NCBI GenBank assembly: GCA_047974745.1
Contig: JBKECO010000060.1
Coordinates: 1 to 57,818, forward strand
Direction of reading: 5' to 3'
Source of the DNA: JBKECO01 sp047974745
Lineage (GTDB): Bacteria > Bacillota > Clostridia > Lachnospirales > Lachnospiraceae
DNA: 57,818 bases
Of the stretch, positions 32,205 through 40,695 are shown in pieces (positions within the stretch are counted from its first letter, which is position 1; each line of letters opens with the position of its first letter). The notes beneath the pieces were generated by a model, which was given only the letters and a program-made list of their open reading frames with translations, ran no database searches and had not been told where the DNA came from. The position numbers and the translations under genes were made by a program.

Positions 32205-33628
32205 GTTTGTTCCTCCACATATTGTATTTCTAAAATTTTTCGGGTAGACTCAGTGATTTTATACGCCTCACTGATCCGACCGCCAGTCACCCAGGCAATA
32301 TGATCTCCATCCGCCAGCAAAAGTGTACTGCCTCTCTTCTCACGGCTCACTTTTTCATTGATAAAATAGGATTTCAGTTTTTGTCTTCTTCCCTGTGCAT
32401 CTATCACAAGATAATCACCGGAACGCCTGGTTCTAAGGCACAACCCTTTCACTATTTTATCATAGTCTATCTGTTTCGTATACTTTTTTTGCTGAATTTC
32501 AGCCATCCCATTTTCCGTGTCAAAAAGCGTAAAACTTATGCGAGAATCTTTCCCATTATAGTGTATCTTTTCCCCGATCGCAATATCTGGCAGGCTCCAT
32601 TCGAAAAAGTTCGCCTCGTTCTGCTTCTCTTCCTGCAGTCTGTCCTTTACAAATACCAGTCTGTGATATGAATTTGATACACTGATGTCATAGGGAAGCT
32701 TCACACTTTTTCCGGTTCCACCGAGGGCAATGGCATCGATACTTTCCAGATGGCGTCTGGTGATGTCGCGAAGGCTCGGTGTGATGTTCTGTAAGACCCT
32801 GCTGTACAGATAACGTCGCAAAATCGGAGTAATTGTTTCTATCTGATCACAATTCAGATACCAGTCTCCACTGCGATCGTTGCAAAGAGCATTGTAAAGA
32901 ATTTCTGACTGCTCTGACATATATTGGTCCAGTTCGGTCAGATCCTGGGCAAGCTCGTCCATATGAAAGACTGCTCTGTCATTGATCTGCTTTATTTCCG
33001 GAAGAATCCTGTTCCGAATCCTGTTACGGCTGTAACGGATATCCTGATTTGTTTCATCAGTACAGTACGAATAGCCAGCAGACTGCAGAAAGATCAGAAT
33101 ATCTTCTTTCGTGCATTTCAACAATGGGCGAATGATCTGCCCATTCACCGGTGAAATTCCACGCATACCTCTGACCCCAGTTCCACGGCAGAGCCGAAAC
33201 ACCATAGTCTCAGCCTGATCCTCAAGATGATGCGCAACTGCGATCTTCACATTCTGTGCATTTTGTGATCTGCTTATGACCCTGTCCGTCTCCTGTCGGA
33301 AGCACTTATAACGCAGCTCTCTAGCTGCCTCTTCCAGTGTGAATCCAGACTCTGCTGCGAATTTGGGAGCATTTACTTTAAATTCCTGATATTCGATTTG
33401 TTCCCGAAATGCGAGTTGTTTTACGAACTCTGCATCCTGAATACTCGCAGCTTTACGTATACCATGTTCGACATGCACCACAGAAAGTGTGAACCCAAGT
33501 TCACTCTGTAGTTGCCGCAGTACATGAAAAAGACAGACGGAATCAGCCCCTCCGGAGACCGCCGCAATTACGTGGTCTCCTGGGGATATCATATGATGCT
33601 TCTCTATAAAGTCTTTTGCCTGATTCAT
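32201..33628 (-). CDS. tilS: tRNA(Ile)-lysidine synthase
   Basis: This 475-residue N-type ATP pyrophosphatase converts the wobble C of tRNA-Ile(CAU) to lysidine. The PP-loop AAVSGGADSVCLFHVL lies near residues 23-38. VVHVEHGIR, AVAHHLEDQAETMVFRLCRGTG and the GMRGISPVNGQIIRPLL stretch are family hallmarks. The C-terminal TilS domains end near GLCLRTRRSGDYLV and KSYFINEKVSREKR. There is little room for a promoter of its own after the divIC terminator. Confidence 0.95.
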   Translation of the reverse strand: MNQAKDFIEKHHMISPGDHVIAAVSGGADSVCLFHVLRQLQSELGFTLSVVHVEHGIRKAASIQDAEFVKQLAFREQIEYQEFKVNAPKFAAESGFTLEEAARELRYKCFRQETDRVISRSQNAQNVKIAVAHHLEDQAETMVFRLCRGTGVRGMRGISPVNGQIIRPLLKCTKEDILIFLQSAGYSYCTDETNQDIRYSRNRIRNRILPEIKQINDRAVFHMDELAQDLTELDQYMSEQSEILYNALCNDRSGDWYLNCDQIETITPILRRYLYSRVLQNITPSLRDITRRHLESIDAIALGGTGKSVKLPYDISVSNSYHRLVFVKDRLQEEKQNEANFFEWSLPDIAIGEKIHYNGKDSRISFTLFDTENGMAEIQQKKYTKQIDYDKIVKGLCLRTRRSGDYLVIDAQGRRQKLKSYFINEKVSREKRGSTLLLADGDHIAWVTGGRISEAYKITESTRKILEIQYVEEQT

Positions 33629-33660
33629 TTGACCACCTGTCTGGCAGAGAACTGCCTGGA

Positions 33661-33707
33661 AATAAGAAAAAGCTGTAACCAGACCACAGATCAGGTATTA
33701 CAGCTTT
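33661..33707 (-). terminator. Terminator after divIC
   Basis: On the minus strand AAAGCTGTAA and TTACAGCTTT form a 10-bp stem followed by a T-rich tract (TTTTCTTATTT). Confidence 0.8.
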
Positions 33708-33733
33708 GAAATATCATCGTGTAACGTTTCTTA

Positions 33734-34030
33734 CTACTCTTCTTCCTTAAAAATTATCTCATTCGGATAGATAAGTCCGAGCTTGCTTCTGGCAATATCC
33801 TCTTTATTCTCCTTGGATTGTGAGTAAGCTTCATAAGCTTCGATTTCTTCTGCTCGTTCCGTTTCCTCTTCCAGCTGCAATGAAAGTGCTTCCAATCTGT
33901 CAGTGTAGACCTGATTTTTCTTGTACAAATTAAAAATTTGAATTGACATAACGGTCAAAAGCAGTATCACAATGATACTGATACTGAGCCTGCCTGTTCT
34001 TCTCTTCTTCTTTTGTGTCTTATTTGTCAT
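33734..34030 (-). CDS. Septum formation initiator (DivIC/FtsB-like)
   Basis: This 98-residue bitopic membrane protein belongs to the cell division complex. A basic cytoplasmic N-terminus (KKKRRTGR) is followed by one transmembrane helix (about residues 17-34, ISIIVILLLTVMSIQIF). A coiled-coil segment rich in Glu/Leu heptads follows (LEALSLQLEEETERAEEIEA). The C-terminal IARSKLGLIYPNEIIF motif is typical of the FtsB/DivIC family. It has its own promoter and terminator. Confidence 0.88.
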   Translation of the reverse strand: MTNKTQKKKRRTGRLSISIIVILLLTVMSIQIFNLYKKNQVYTDRLEALSLQLEEETERAEEIEAYEAYSQSKENKEDIARSKLGLIYPNEIIFKEEE

Positions 34031-34085
34031 TGTCTAACCACCCCACTTGACAACTTCACTTTCATATATGTGACCCACTACTTTA

Positions 34086-34114
34086 ATACTAAAGTGTTTT
34101 GTATACATTTTCAA
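34086..34114 (-). promoter_or_regulatory. Promoter of divIC
   Basis: TTGAAA and TAGTAT on the minus strand are separated by 17 bases, about 55 bases before the start. Confidence 0.5.
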
Positions 34115-34139
34115 CTGTTTTTATTATATTCTACAAATT

Positions 34140-34379
34140 CTACAAATATTTGAACATATCTTTAGAATCTTCCTTTTTTGTCGATTCGGTAAGGGCCAGC
34201 ACTTCGACTTTTACTGCTTTTTGACCGAATGCAATTTCGATCACATCACCTGGTTTGACTGTGACAGAGGCCTTCGCTGTCTTCCCATTGACCATCACTC
34301 GTCCAGCATCGCACGCCTCATTGGCAATTGTCCGGCGCTTGATGATCCTTGATACTTTTAAGAACTTATCTAGTCTCAT
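34140..34379 (-). CDS. rqcP: S4-domain RNA-binding protein RqcP (YabO-like)
   Basis: This 79-residue S4 RNA-binding protein is of the Hsp15/RqcP type. The whole N-terminal two thirds is an S4 domain: MRLDKFLKVSRIIKRRTIAN, then AGRVMVNGKTAKAS and VKPGDVIEI. In Bacillus the orthologue helps RqcH add alanine tails on stalled 50S subunits. I chose ATG 34379 because GGAGAG precedes it; 11 residues of open frame upstream are non-family. It follows hup, as in many Clostridia. Confidence 0.9.
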   Translation of the reverse strand: MRLDKFLKVSRIIKRRTIANEACDAGRVMVNGKTAKASVTVKPGDVIEIAFGQKAVKVEVLALTESTKKEDSKDMFKYL

Positions 34380-34396
34380 ATCTCTCCTATAGTACG

Positions 34397-34425
34397 AAAA
34401 AACAGAGGACAAAAACCGTCCTCTG
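34397..34425 (-). terminator. Terminator after hup
   Basis: CAGAGGAC and GTCCTCTG form a perfect 8-bp stem followed by six T on the minus strand. It precedes rqcP, which may be expressed by read-through. Confidence 0.88.
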
Positions 34426-34441
34426 CATCCTGCTTCGTCTC

Positions 34442-34717
34442 TTATTTGTTTACCTTGTCTTTTAAAGCTTTTCCGGCTTTAAATTTCGGTGCTTTTGATG
34501 CTGGGATTGTCATTTCTTTTCCACTCTGTGGGTTTCTTCCTGTTCTTTCAGCTCTTTCAGATACTTCAAACGTTCCGAATCCTACTAATTGGATTTTTTC
34601 GCCCTTTACTAACTCTTCTGCTACTACATCTGTAAAAGCTGTCAATGCTGCTTCAGCATCTTTCTTTGATAACTGAGTCTTTTCAGCCATAGCCGCAACT
34701 AATTCTGCTTTGTTCAT
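34442..34717 (-). CDS. hup: HU-family DNA-binding protein
   Basis: This 91-residue nucleoid protein begins MNKAELVAAMAEKTQLSKKDAE. It contains the VGFGTFEVSERAERTGRNPQSG arm with the conserved GRNPQ and the ending FKAGKALKDKVN, all classic HU features. It has a strong consensus promoter, a GGAGG site and a terminator, consistent with high expression. Codon use is strongly biased toward frequent codons. Confidence 0.97.
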   Translation of the reverse strand: MNKAELVAAMAEKTQLSKKDAEAALTAFTDVVAEELVKGEKIQLVGFGTFEVSERAERTGRNPQSGKEMTIPASKAPKFKAGKALKDKVNK

Positions 34718-34786
34718 TTAAAAATTCCTCCTCTGGATTTTTTCGCTAATTGAGGTTTCCTGATTTTTTTGTCACCTACTAGATTA

Positions 34787-34815
34787 TTTATACTTGTTTT
34801 GTTTCTTTTTGTCAA
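34787..34815 (-). promoter_or_regulatory. Strong promoter of hup
   Basis: TTGACA and TATAAA on the minus strand are separated by 17 bases, about 70 bases before the start. Confidence 0.8.
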
Positions 34816-34882
34816 GAAAATTAAGGCTATTTACTAGCACTTTCAAGGAATTTGTTCATTATTACACCTCAAATCATGAGAA

Positions 34883-36145
34883 TTATTGTGAAAGCAACGA
34901 ACTACTGCTATTCTGTGTGAGTATTTGGTACAATGTTGATAAGTAATCAGCTTCTGAATCTTCTTCTGTTGAACTCTGTGAATCTGGAACTGTTAAAGCA
35001 GTAGTCGTATTATTTGCTGCAGCTTCTGATGTAGTGCCCTCTGCAGGGGTATTATTATCTGTATCGGTACTTGCTTCGGTGGAGGTACCAGTCTCAGTAG
35101 AGGTACCTTCCTGCGTCAGTCCGATCTGAATAGTCGCTGTTTCTGAATTGACTACCAGATAATTTGATACGGTATCAAAGCCCTCTGCTGATGCCTGAAT
35201 CAGGTGTGTTCCATATTGTACATCCACAGGCTTTGATGCATCCACTTCTTTCCCGTCTATGCTAAGAACTGCCTCCGGTGCTTCTATTTCAAAGGTAATG
35301 GTACAGAATTTGGGACCTTCTCCTTTTAAAGTATCGAGGTCGACCACTGTCTCGCTATTCCTTTGGATCTCTACCTGAGTACTGCCTCCGTATCCATTGT
35401 TTGCAACTGTCACAGTATAAGTTCCTTCTGAAACGGGTATCAAAAGATCCGCCGACACTTCCCGGATGATCTTGTCTCCCACCATAATCAAACTTCCATT
35501 GAACAACTCTGTATTTACCAGCTTTAGCTGACCCGTACCTGTGTTTACAAAAATGGACAGTATCTCCTTATTGATTCCGGTAACGATCAACGTATCGGAT
35601 GTTCCAATATCGTTGATTGTCAGTTCCCCCTGCCCATCATAAACAAGAACATTTTCATCAAAGCGGTAACTCGTCTGACCTATTTTAAAGAGATTCTCAT
35701 CCGAATTAATAGTGTAGTTGGTCACTTCCTCATTTACCCACGCTGCATCTGATTTCTGCAGTGTACGCACCTTTGTCTTATCCATGGAGAACACGACTGT
35801 CACTGCGGTCCCCGGCAGCATCTCGCTGTCAGAAATGGTATTTCCAAATTTACCGAGATAACGGGTCTCTGAAGTTGAGTCATATCGGATCAACAGACGC
35901 AATTGAGGGTCATAAAGCTCGATCGTTCTCTGCTCTGAGTTGATATCTGTAAGGAGATAGATGTCATCCATGGCGACAACTTCTTCCTGCAGGAGTTCCT
36001 CTGATGATGCACCCGGTGTTTCCGTCACCACTCCCTGCCCCTGCCGGGAAGTCACAATTTTTTGATCATTGCTGCGGGCTGTTAGCATTATGATACCAAA
36101 AAGCAAAAGAAGGAACATTCCAGATATTTTTTTTATATATTTCAT
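34883..36145 (-). CDS. PEGA-domain exported protein
   Basis: This 420-residue envelope protein has an N-terminal membrane anchor or signal peptide (MFLLLLFGIIMLTARS). The middle region contains beta-rich segments; two PEGA-type repeats lie near residues 225-275 (LLIPVSEGTYTVTVANNGYGG) and 285-345 (APEAVLSIDGKEVDASKPVD, then a GTHLIQASAEGF segment). Residues about 350-405 are a Thr/Ser/Glu-rich, low-complexity tail. PEGA domains are found on surface proteins and are thought to bind glycan or protein. Its start overlaps the cca stop by 4 bases, so it is co-translated with cca. Its function is unknown. Confidence 0.8.
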   Translation of the reverse strand: MKYIKKISGMFLLLLFGIIMLTARSNDQKIVTSRQGQGVVTETPGASSEELLQEEVVAMDDIYLLTDINSEQRTIELYDPQLRLLIRYDSTSETRYLGKFGNTISDSEMLPGTAVTVVFSMDKTKVRTLQKSDAAWVNEEVTNYTINSDENLFKIGQTSYRFDENVLVYDGQGELTINDIGTSDTLIVTGINKEILSIFVNTGTGQLKLVNTELFNGSLIMVGDKIIREVSADLLIPVSEGTYTVTVANNGYGGSTQVEIQRNSETVVDLDTLKGEGPKFCTITFEIEAPEAVLSIDGKEVDASKPVDVQYGTHLIQASAEGFDTVSNYLVVNSETATIQIGLTQEGTSTETGTSTEASTDTDNNTPAEGTTSEAAANNTTTALTVPDSQSSTEEDSEADYLSTLYQILTQNSSSSLLSQ

Positions 36146-37509
36146 GTGACCTCCTGCTGCCAGCTCCCTGTATCCAGATCCATTTTGCTTTCACGAAGCC
36201 GTTTCAACAGCTTCTCCTTCTGATTTTCCTTTGGCTGCTCAAGAACATATTCAAATAAAGACTGCAGAGCCTCACCAATTTGTCTGCCAGGCTTCATCCC
36301 CTCATGAATAAGATCCGTTCCAGTGACTGCAAGATCTTTGATTGAAAGGCAATGTCCTTCCTTTATGATCTTGTCGTACAGCTTCTCATACTCCGCAAGG
36401 TATTTTAGTTCTTTTTCTATATTAATGTCACTTTTTGCAAGAATATTGGCCTGCTTTACCAAAAAGACAGATGGGAATAGCTCGACCCCTGCCCTTACAA
36501 TGGTCTTTCTGACATCCGTCTCGAAAAGCGGTGGATTCTCCGAATACACCCGAACCAATTTTGTCACTGTATGTATCGTATCGTTATCGAACTTTAACCG
36601 CCTTAGAATCTGCTCCGCCATTTTAGAGCCTTTGAGCCGGTTCTCTCTGTCGCAGGCTCCATCTTCACCTTCTTCGGATCGGTAATATGGCTTTGCAATA
36701 ACATGAAGCAGCATTGCAAGCCGAAGTACTTTTTCAGGACGGATCTTTGTTAATGAAAGGATCGTATGCTCTCCTACGGAATATTTCGAGGGGCAGCACT
36801 TCTCCTCTGTTTCCATGAGCCGGTCAAATTCAGGCAGGATCACTGATGTAATACCGGTTTCATACATCAAAAGCAGTTCATCCGGATGATCGGACAAAAG
36901 CAGTTTTGTAAGTTCTGTCTGAATCCGCTCTGCACTTACCTTGTTCAAAGCCTGCGCCTGCTGTTTGATCGCCTCCTGTGTGGATTCTTCGATCTCAAAT
37001 CCAAGCTGGGCTGCGAACCGGATTGCCCTCATCATTCGGAGCGCATCCTCACGAAAACGGTCCTTTGGATTTCCAACACAGCGGATTCTACCAAGCTCAA
37101 GATCGGCAAGACCTGCAAACGCATCCACTAGACCCCTGCGATCATTGTACGCGATTGCATTGATCGTAAAATCCCTTCTTTTCAGATCTTCGATGAGATC
37201 AGGTGTAAATGTCACTTCTTTGGGATGCCTGCTATCTTCATATTCTCCATCGATTCGGTATGTCGTGACTTCAAATCCCTCTTTTTCGATCAGGATCGTG
37301 ACGGTTCCATGCTCAATTCCTGTATCGACTGTGCGTGAAAAAAGTGCCTTGACCTGTTTTGGCCTAGCCGATGTTGTGATATCCCAGTCCATCGGCACCT
37401 TGCCTAGCAGGGAGTCTCTGATACAACCGCCTACAGCATATGCATCATACCCGGCATCCATCAATATGTCTACTATGTATGTTACCTTTTGTGGCAACTG
37501 TATCTTCAT
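36142..37509 (-). CDS. cca: CCA tRNA nucleotidyltransferase / poly(A) polymerase family
   Basis: This 455-residue class II nucleotidyltransferase adds or repairs CCA ends of tRNA. The head domain has AVGGCIRDSLLGKVPMDWDI with the catalytic D-x-D. RRDFTINAIAYN and the RFREDALRMMRAIRFAAQLG block, which binds the tRNA, follow. An HD-type domain in the second half is suggested by EHTILSLTKIRPEK. Neither tRNA gene in this window encodes CCA, so the enzyme is needed for their maturation. It lies between proS and the PEGA gene in one transcript. Confidence 0.95.
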   Translation of the reverse strand: MKIQLPQKVTYIVDILMDAGYDAYAVGGCIRDSLLGKVPMDWDITTSARPKQVKALFSRTVDTGIEHGTVTILIEKEGFEVTTYRIDGEYEDSRHPKEVTFTPDLIEDLKRRDFTINAIAYNDRRGLVDAFAGLADLELGRIRCVGNPKDRFREDALRMMRAIRFAAQLGFEIEESTQEAIKQQAQALNKVSAERIQTELTKLLLSDHPDELLLMYETGITSVILPEFDRLMETEEKCCPSKYSVGEHTILSLTKIRPEKVLRLAMLLHVIAKPYYRSEEGEDGACDRENRLKGSKMAEQILRRLKFDNDTIHTVTKLVRVYSENPPLFETDVRKTIVRAGVELFPSVFLVKQANILAKSDINIEKELKYLAEYEKLYDKIIKEGHCLSIKDLAVTGTDLIHEGMKPGRQIGEALQSLFEYVLEQPKENQKEKLLKRLRESKMDLDTGSWQQEVT

Positions 37510-37533
37510 GCTCTTGCTCCTTGGAATGGTGTC

Positions 37534-38976
37534 TTAATATGCTTTGCCCCAATATACCAGCTTATGAGCCGGCTTGCCACAGCATACGCAGACATCTGAA
37601 ATCTGCTCCTGATCCAGGAATGGCATACATCGGCTGGTGGCTGCAAAATCTTCTTTGAGCTTATCCTCACACGCCTGATCTCCACACCACATTCCTCGGA
37701 TAAAGCCGGTTTCCTTCGTTACGATCTCTTTAAATTCAGAATAGTTATGGGCGTCAAAAATATGATGATCTCTGTGGGCTGCTGCTCTCTCGAACATATC
37801 TTTCTGGATCGTTTCCAGCAGCTCTTTCACGGTTTCTTCCACTTGGTTCAAAGCTACGACCATTTTTTCTCTGGTATCTCTTCGCACGATCACACATTGC
37901 TGCTGTTCGATATCTTTTGGGCCAAGTTCAATACGAACTGGAAATCCTCTCATTTCCTGCTCTGAAAATTTCCATCCTGGGCTCTTGTCGGAATCATCTA
38001 GTTTTGTTCGTACTCCCGCCGCCTTTAATGTTTCCTGTAATTCCGCTGCCTTATCGAGGACCCCCTCCTTGTGCTGCATGATTGGTATTACTACGACTTG
38101 TGTAGGAGCAACTCTTGGAGGAAGAACTAGGCCGGAATCATCCCCATGTACCATGATCAGTCCGCCGATCAGTCGTGTCGATAAACCCCAGGAAGTCTGA
38201 TGTACATACTTAAGTGTATTATCTTTGTCTGTATACTGAATTTCAAAAGCCTTTGCAAATCCATCTCCAAAATTATGGCTCGTACCGGACTGCAGTGCCT
38301 TCCCATCATGCATCAGTGCCTCGATCGTATAAGTCGCATGGGCTCCGGCGAATTTTTCCTTCTCCGTCTTTTTTCCCCGGATGACCGGCATTGCCAGAAA
38401 TTCTTCGCAAAAATCAGCATAGACATTCAGCATCAGTACGGTTCTTTCTTCTGCTTCCTCAGCTGTAGCATGCGCTGTATGACCTTCCTGCCATAAGAAC
38501 TCTCTGGATCTTAAAAATGGTCTGGTCTCCTTCTCCCATCGAACTACAGAGCACCACTGGTTATAATTCTTTGGCAGATCCCGGTAGGACTGGATCTCAT
38601 TGGCATAAAAGTCACAAAACAAGGTCTCCGATGTCGGTCGGATACAGAGTCTTTCCTGCAGCTCGTTCATTCCACCATGAGTGACCCATGCCACCTCCGG
38701 TGCAAAGCCTTCCACATGATCCTTTTCCTTATTCAGCAGACTTTCCGGAATGAACATTGGCATATAGACATTCCGAACTCCTGTTTCCTTAAATCTTTTA
38801 TCCAATTCTGCCTGAATATTCTCCCAGATCGCATATCCATCAGGCTTTAATATCATACATCCCTTCACGGAAGAATAGTCGATCAGTTCTGCCTTTTTGA
38901 CCACATCCGTATACCATTGGGCAAAGTCTGTCTCCATTGATGTTATCGCCTCTACTAATTTCTTTTCCTTAGACAT
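37534..38976 (-). CDS. proS: Prolyl-tRNA synthetase (short, archaeal/eukaryote-like type)
   Basis: This 480-residue class II aminoacyl-tRNA synthetase is the short form without the bacterial editing insertion. It shows SVKGCMILKPDGYAIWE and RPTSETLFCDFYANEI (motif 2 region), with VVRWEKETRPFLRSREFLWQEGHTAHAT. After the anticodon-binding domain comes the C-terminal zinc-type domain with cysteines (GMWCGDQACEDK, CVCCGKPA). A T-box leader upstream senses uncharged tRNA-Pro. It heads the proS-cca-PEGA unit. Confidence 0.96.
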   Translation of the reverse strand: MSKEKKLVEAITSMETDFAQWYTDVVKKAELIDYSSVKGCMILKPDGYAIWENIQAELDKRFKETGVRNVYMPMFIPESLLNKEKDHVEGFAPEVAWVTHGGMNELQERLCIRPTSETLFCDFYANEIQSYRDLPKNYNQWCSVVRWEKETRPFLRSREFLWQEGHTAHATAEEAEERTVLMLNVYADFCEEFLAMPVIRGKKTEKEKFAGAHATYTIEALMHDGKALQSGTSHNFGDGFAKAFEIQYTDKDNTLKYVHQTSWGLSTRLIGGLIMVHGDDSGLVLPPRVAPTQVVVIPIMQHKEGVLDKAAELQETLKAAGVRTKLDDSDKSPGWKFSEQEMRGFPVRIELGPKDIEQQQCVIVRRDTREKMVVALNQVEETVKELLETIQKDMFERAAAHRDHHIFDAHNYSEFKEIVTKETGFIRGMWCGDQACEDKLKEDFAATSRCMPFLDQEQISDVCVCCGKPAHKLVYWGKAY

Positions 38977-39001
38977 TTCGTGTTTCCTTTCGTGTACTCA
39001 T

Positions 39002-39280
39002 TGGTCTATAGACAACAAACGCCGGAGAAATGCGATCCCCGGTAAAAAGGGACCGAATCACTCCGGCGGTACCACCCTGATTTATGTCTGATTACAAAAC
39101 TTCGATCAGCATACGCTCGATTGCCGTTATCGCCGGCCTGCGCTGTACTTTCATACAGAAGCTCCAAGGCAGGTTCAAATGAAACGAACAAGGGTCTTTC
39201 ACCATGCCCATAGGGGCTTGACCTTCTCTCTGCAGAACGTAATCGATTCTACTAATCCTCTTCACAGCTTAGCTTGTATT
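39002..39280 (-). ncRNA. T-box leader controlling proS (tRNA-Pro)
   Basis: On the minus strand the leader has the canonical T-box sequence AGGGTGGTACCGCCGG (39063-39078) and stem I elements (AGTAGAA near the start, GAGAGAAGGTC). A terminator stem GCCGGAG...CTCCGGC precedes a T-rich stretch near 39010-39020. A likely specifier codon CCT (Pro) follows GAA at 39173-39171. Uncharged tRNA-Pro should stabilise the antiterminator and raise proS expression. Confidence 0.92.
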
Positions 39281-39295
39281 CAATTATTGTGAATA

Positions 39296-40009
39296 TTATT
39301 GTAGTCTCACTGTTTCCGTTTTGTCAAGAGCAAACATTGGATTTCGAGGTTCAATATCAAAGACCATTTTCTTTTTGCTGATCGGATGCTCGAACTCAAG
39401 ATGCGTGGAACAAAGCCCAAGATTTTCATCTGTCATTGATGTGTCCCTGTCGACGCTTCCTCCATACTTCTTATCCCCAAAGATAGGCGTTCCGGCATGT
39501 GCCAGTTGAACACGAATCTGATGGTGCCTCCCTGTTTCGAGACGTATTTTTAGGATTGCAGCCTCATTGTTCGCCTGAAGAACCTCATAGGAGAGCTCCG
39601 CTTTTTTGGCTCCTGCCGTTTGCGCTGGAACTACAGTCGAGATATTTGATTTTTTATTCTGAAGCAGAAAATCAGATAGTGCCTTTTTATCCCCAGGCAT
39701 TAGCTTCGTTTCCTCTGTCTGGCGAACGACTGCCCGATAATATTTCGCAATACTTCTCTCTTGCATCTGCTGGCTGAGTCCTGCTGCAGCTTTCTTATGT
39801 TTGGCAAATACCAGAATGCCCTCCACGGGCTGATCCAGTCTGTGTATCAATCCTATGTAGGGAGCTTCCCTTTTGCCAGCCCGGTAATTTTTGATCTGAC
39901 TGACCAGATCCGGCTGTCTTATATTCTGTGTCTGGACTGCGATTCCTGCCGATTTATATAGTACAAGAAGGTCATCGTCCTCATAGACGATATCCAGCTC
40001 CAACATCAT
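39296..40009 (-). CDS. RluA-family RNA pseudouridine synthase
   Basis: This 237-residue catalytic domain without an S4 domain modifies uridine in rRNA or tRNA. The catalytic aspartate is in GLIHRLDQPVEGILVFAKH (HRLD motif, near residues 55-62). LETGRHHQIRVQLAHAGTPIFGDKKYGG is the second family block. The lack of S4 suggests a RluC/TruC-like role, but the exact target cannot be set. Its start overlaps the response regulator stop by 4 bases. Confidence 0.9.
   Translation of the reverse strand: MMLELDIVYEDDDLLVLYKSAGIAVQTQNIRQPDLVSQIKNYRAGKREAPYIGLIHRLDQPVEGILVFAKHKKAAAGLSQQMQERSIAKYYRAVVRQTEETKLMPGDKKALSDFLLQNKKSNISTVVPAQTAGAKKAELSYEVLQANNEAAILKIRLETGRHHQIRVQLAHAGTPIFGDKKYGGSVDRDTSMTDENLGLCSTHLEFEHPISKKKMVFDIEPRNPMFALDKTETVRLQ
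39298..39327 (-). promoter_or_regulatory. Promoter of the T-box-proS unit, inside the end of the upstream gene
   Basis: TTGACA (39327-39322) and TACAAT (39303-39298) on the minus strand are separated by 18 bases. Both lie within the last codons of the pseudouridine synthase gene. Confidence 0.7.
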
Positions 40010-40695
40010 ACCTTGAACCTGTATCCAACTCCCCAGATCGTCTCAATATACTGTGGTTTTGCTGTATTGACCTCTACTTTTTCCCTGATTTTTTTGATAT
40101 GAACTGTGACTGTTGCAATATCTCCAATGGATTCCATATCCCAGATTTCACGGAATAGTTCATCCTTGGTATAGACATGGTTGGGATTTTCAGCTAAAAA
40201 TGTCAATAGGTCAAATTCCTTTGTCGTAAAAGCTTTTTCCTCTCCATCGATCCAGACTCTTCTGGCCGTTTTATCGATTTTGATCCCACGGATCTCAATA
40301 ATATCATTTTCCTGCTGATTACTTCCGATCAGCCGCTCATATCTGGCAAGATGTGCCTTTACTCTTGCAACGAGCTCACTTGGTGAAAAGGGTTTTGTCA
40401 TGTAATCATCCGCACCAAGTCCGAGTCCTCTGATCTTATCGATGTCATCTTTTTTTGCTGATACCATCAGAATTGGAGTGTTTTTTTCTTCCCTGATTTT
40501 TTTACAGATCTCAAAACCATCCATGCCAGGCAGCATCAGATCCAGTATAAAAAGGTCAAAATCCTCATTGATGGCTCTTTCTAACCCTCTGCTTCCATCG
40601 TTTTCTATCTCTACTTCAAATCCGCTCAACTCCAGATAGTCCTTTTCCAGCTCTGCGATCGCCACTTCATCCTCTACAATTAATACCTTACTCAT
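40006..40695 (-). CDS. OmpR-family response regulator
   Basis: This 229-residue two-component regulator has a receiver domain (residues 1-120) with acidic pocket VEDE, phospho-acceptor Asp in LFILDLMLPGMDG, and the switch Lys in DYMTKPF. A winged-helix DNA-binding domain (about 130-229) contains FTTKEFDLLTFLAENPNHV, IATVTVHIKKIREKVE and ETIWGVGYRF. It overlaps the kinase gene by 8 bases. The target genes and signal are unknown. Confidence 0.95.
   Translation of the reverse strand: MSKVLIVEDEVAIAELEKDYLELSGFEVEIENDGSRGLERAINEDFDLFILDLMLPGMDGFEICKKIREEKNTPILMVSAKKDDIDKIRGLGLGADDYMTKPFSPSELVARVKAHLARYERLIGSNQQENDIIEIRGIKIDKTARRVWIDGEEKAFTTKEFDLLTFLAENPNHVYTKDELFREIWDMESIGDIATVTVHIKKIREKVEVNTAKPQYIETIWGVGYRFKV

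Noticed and set aside
36941..37537. 198-codon open frame opposite cca
   Set aside because: Antisense shadow of cca with no recognisable motif.
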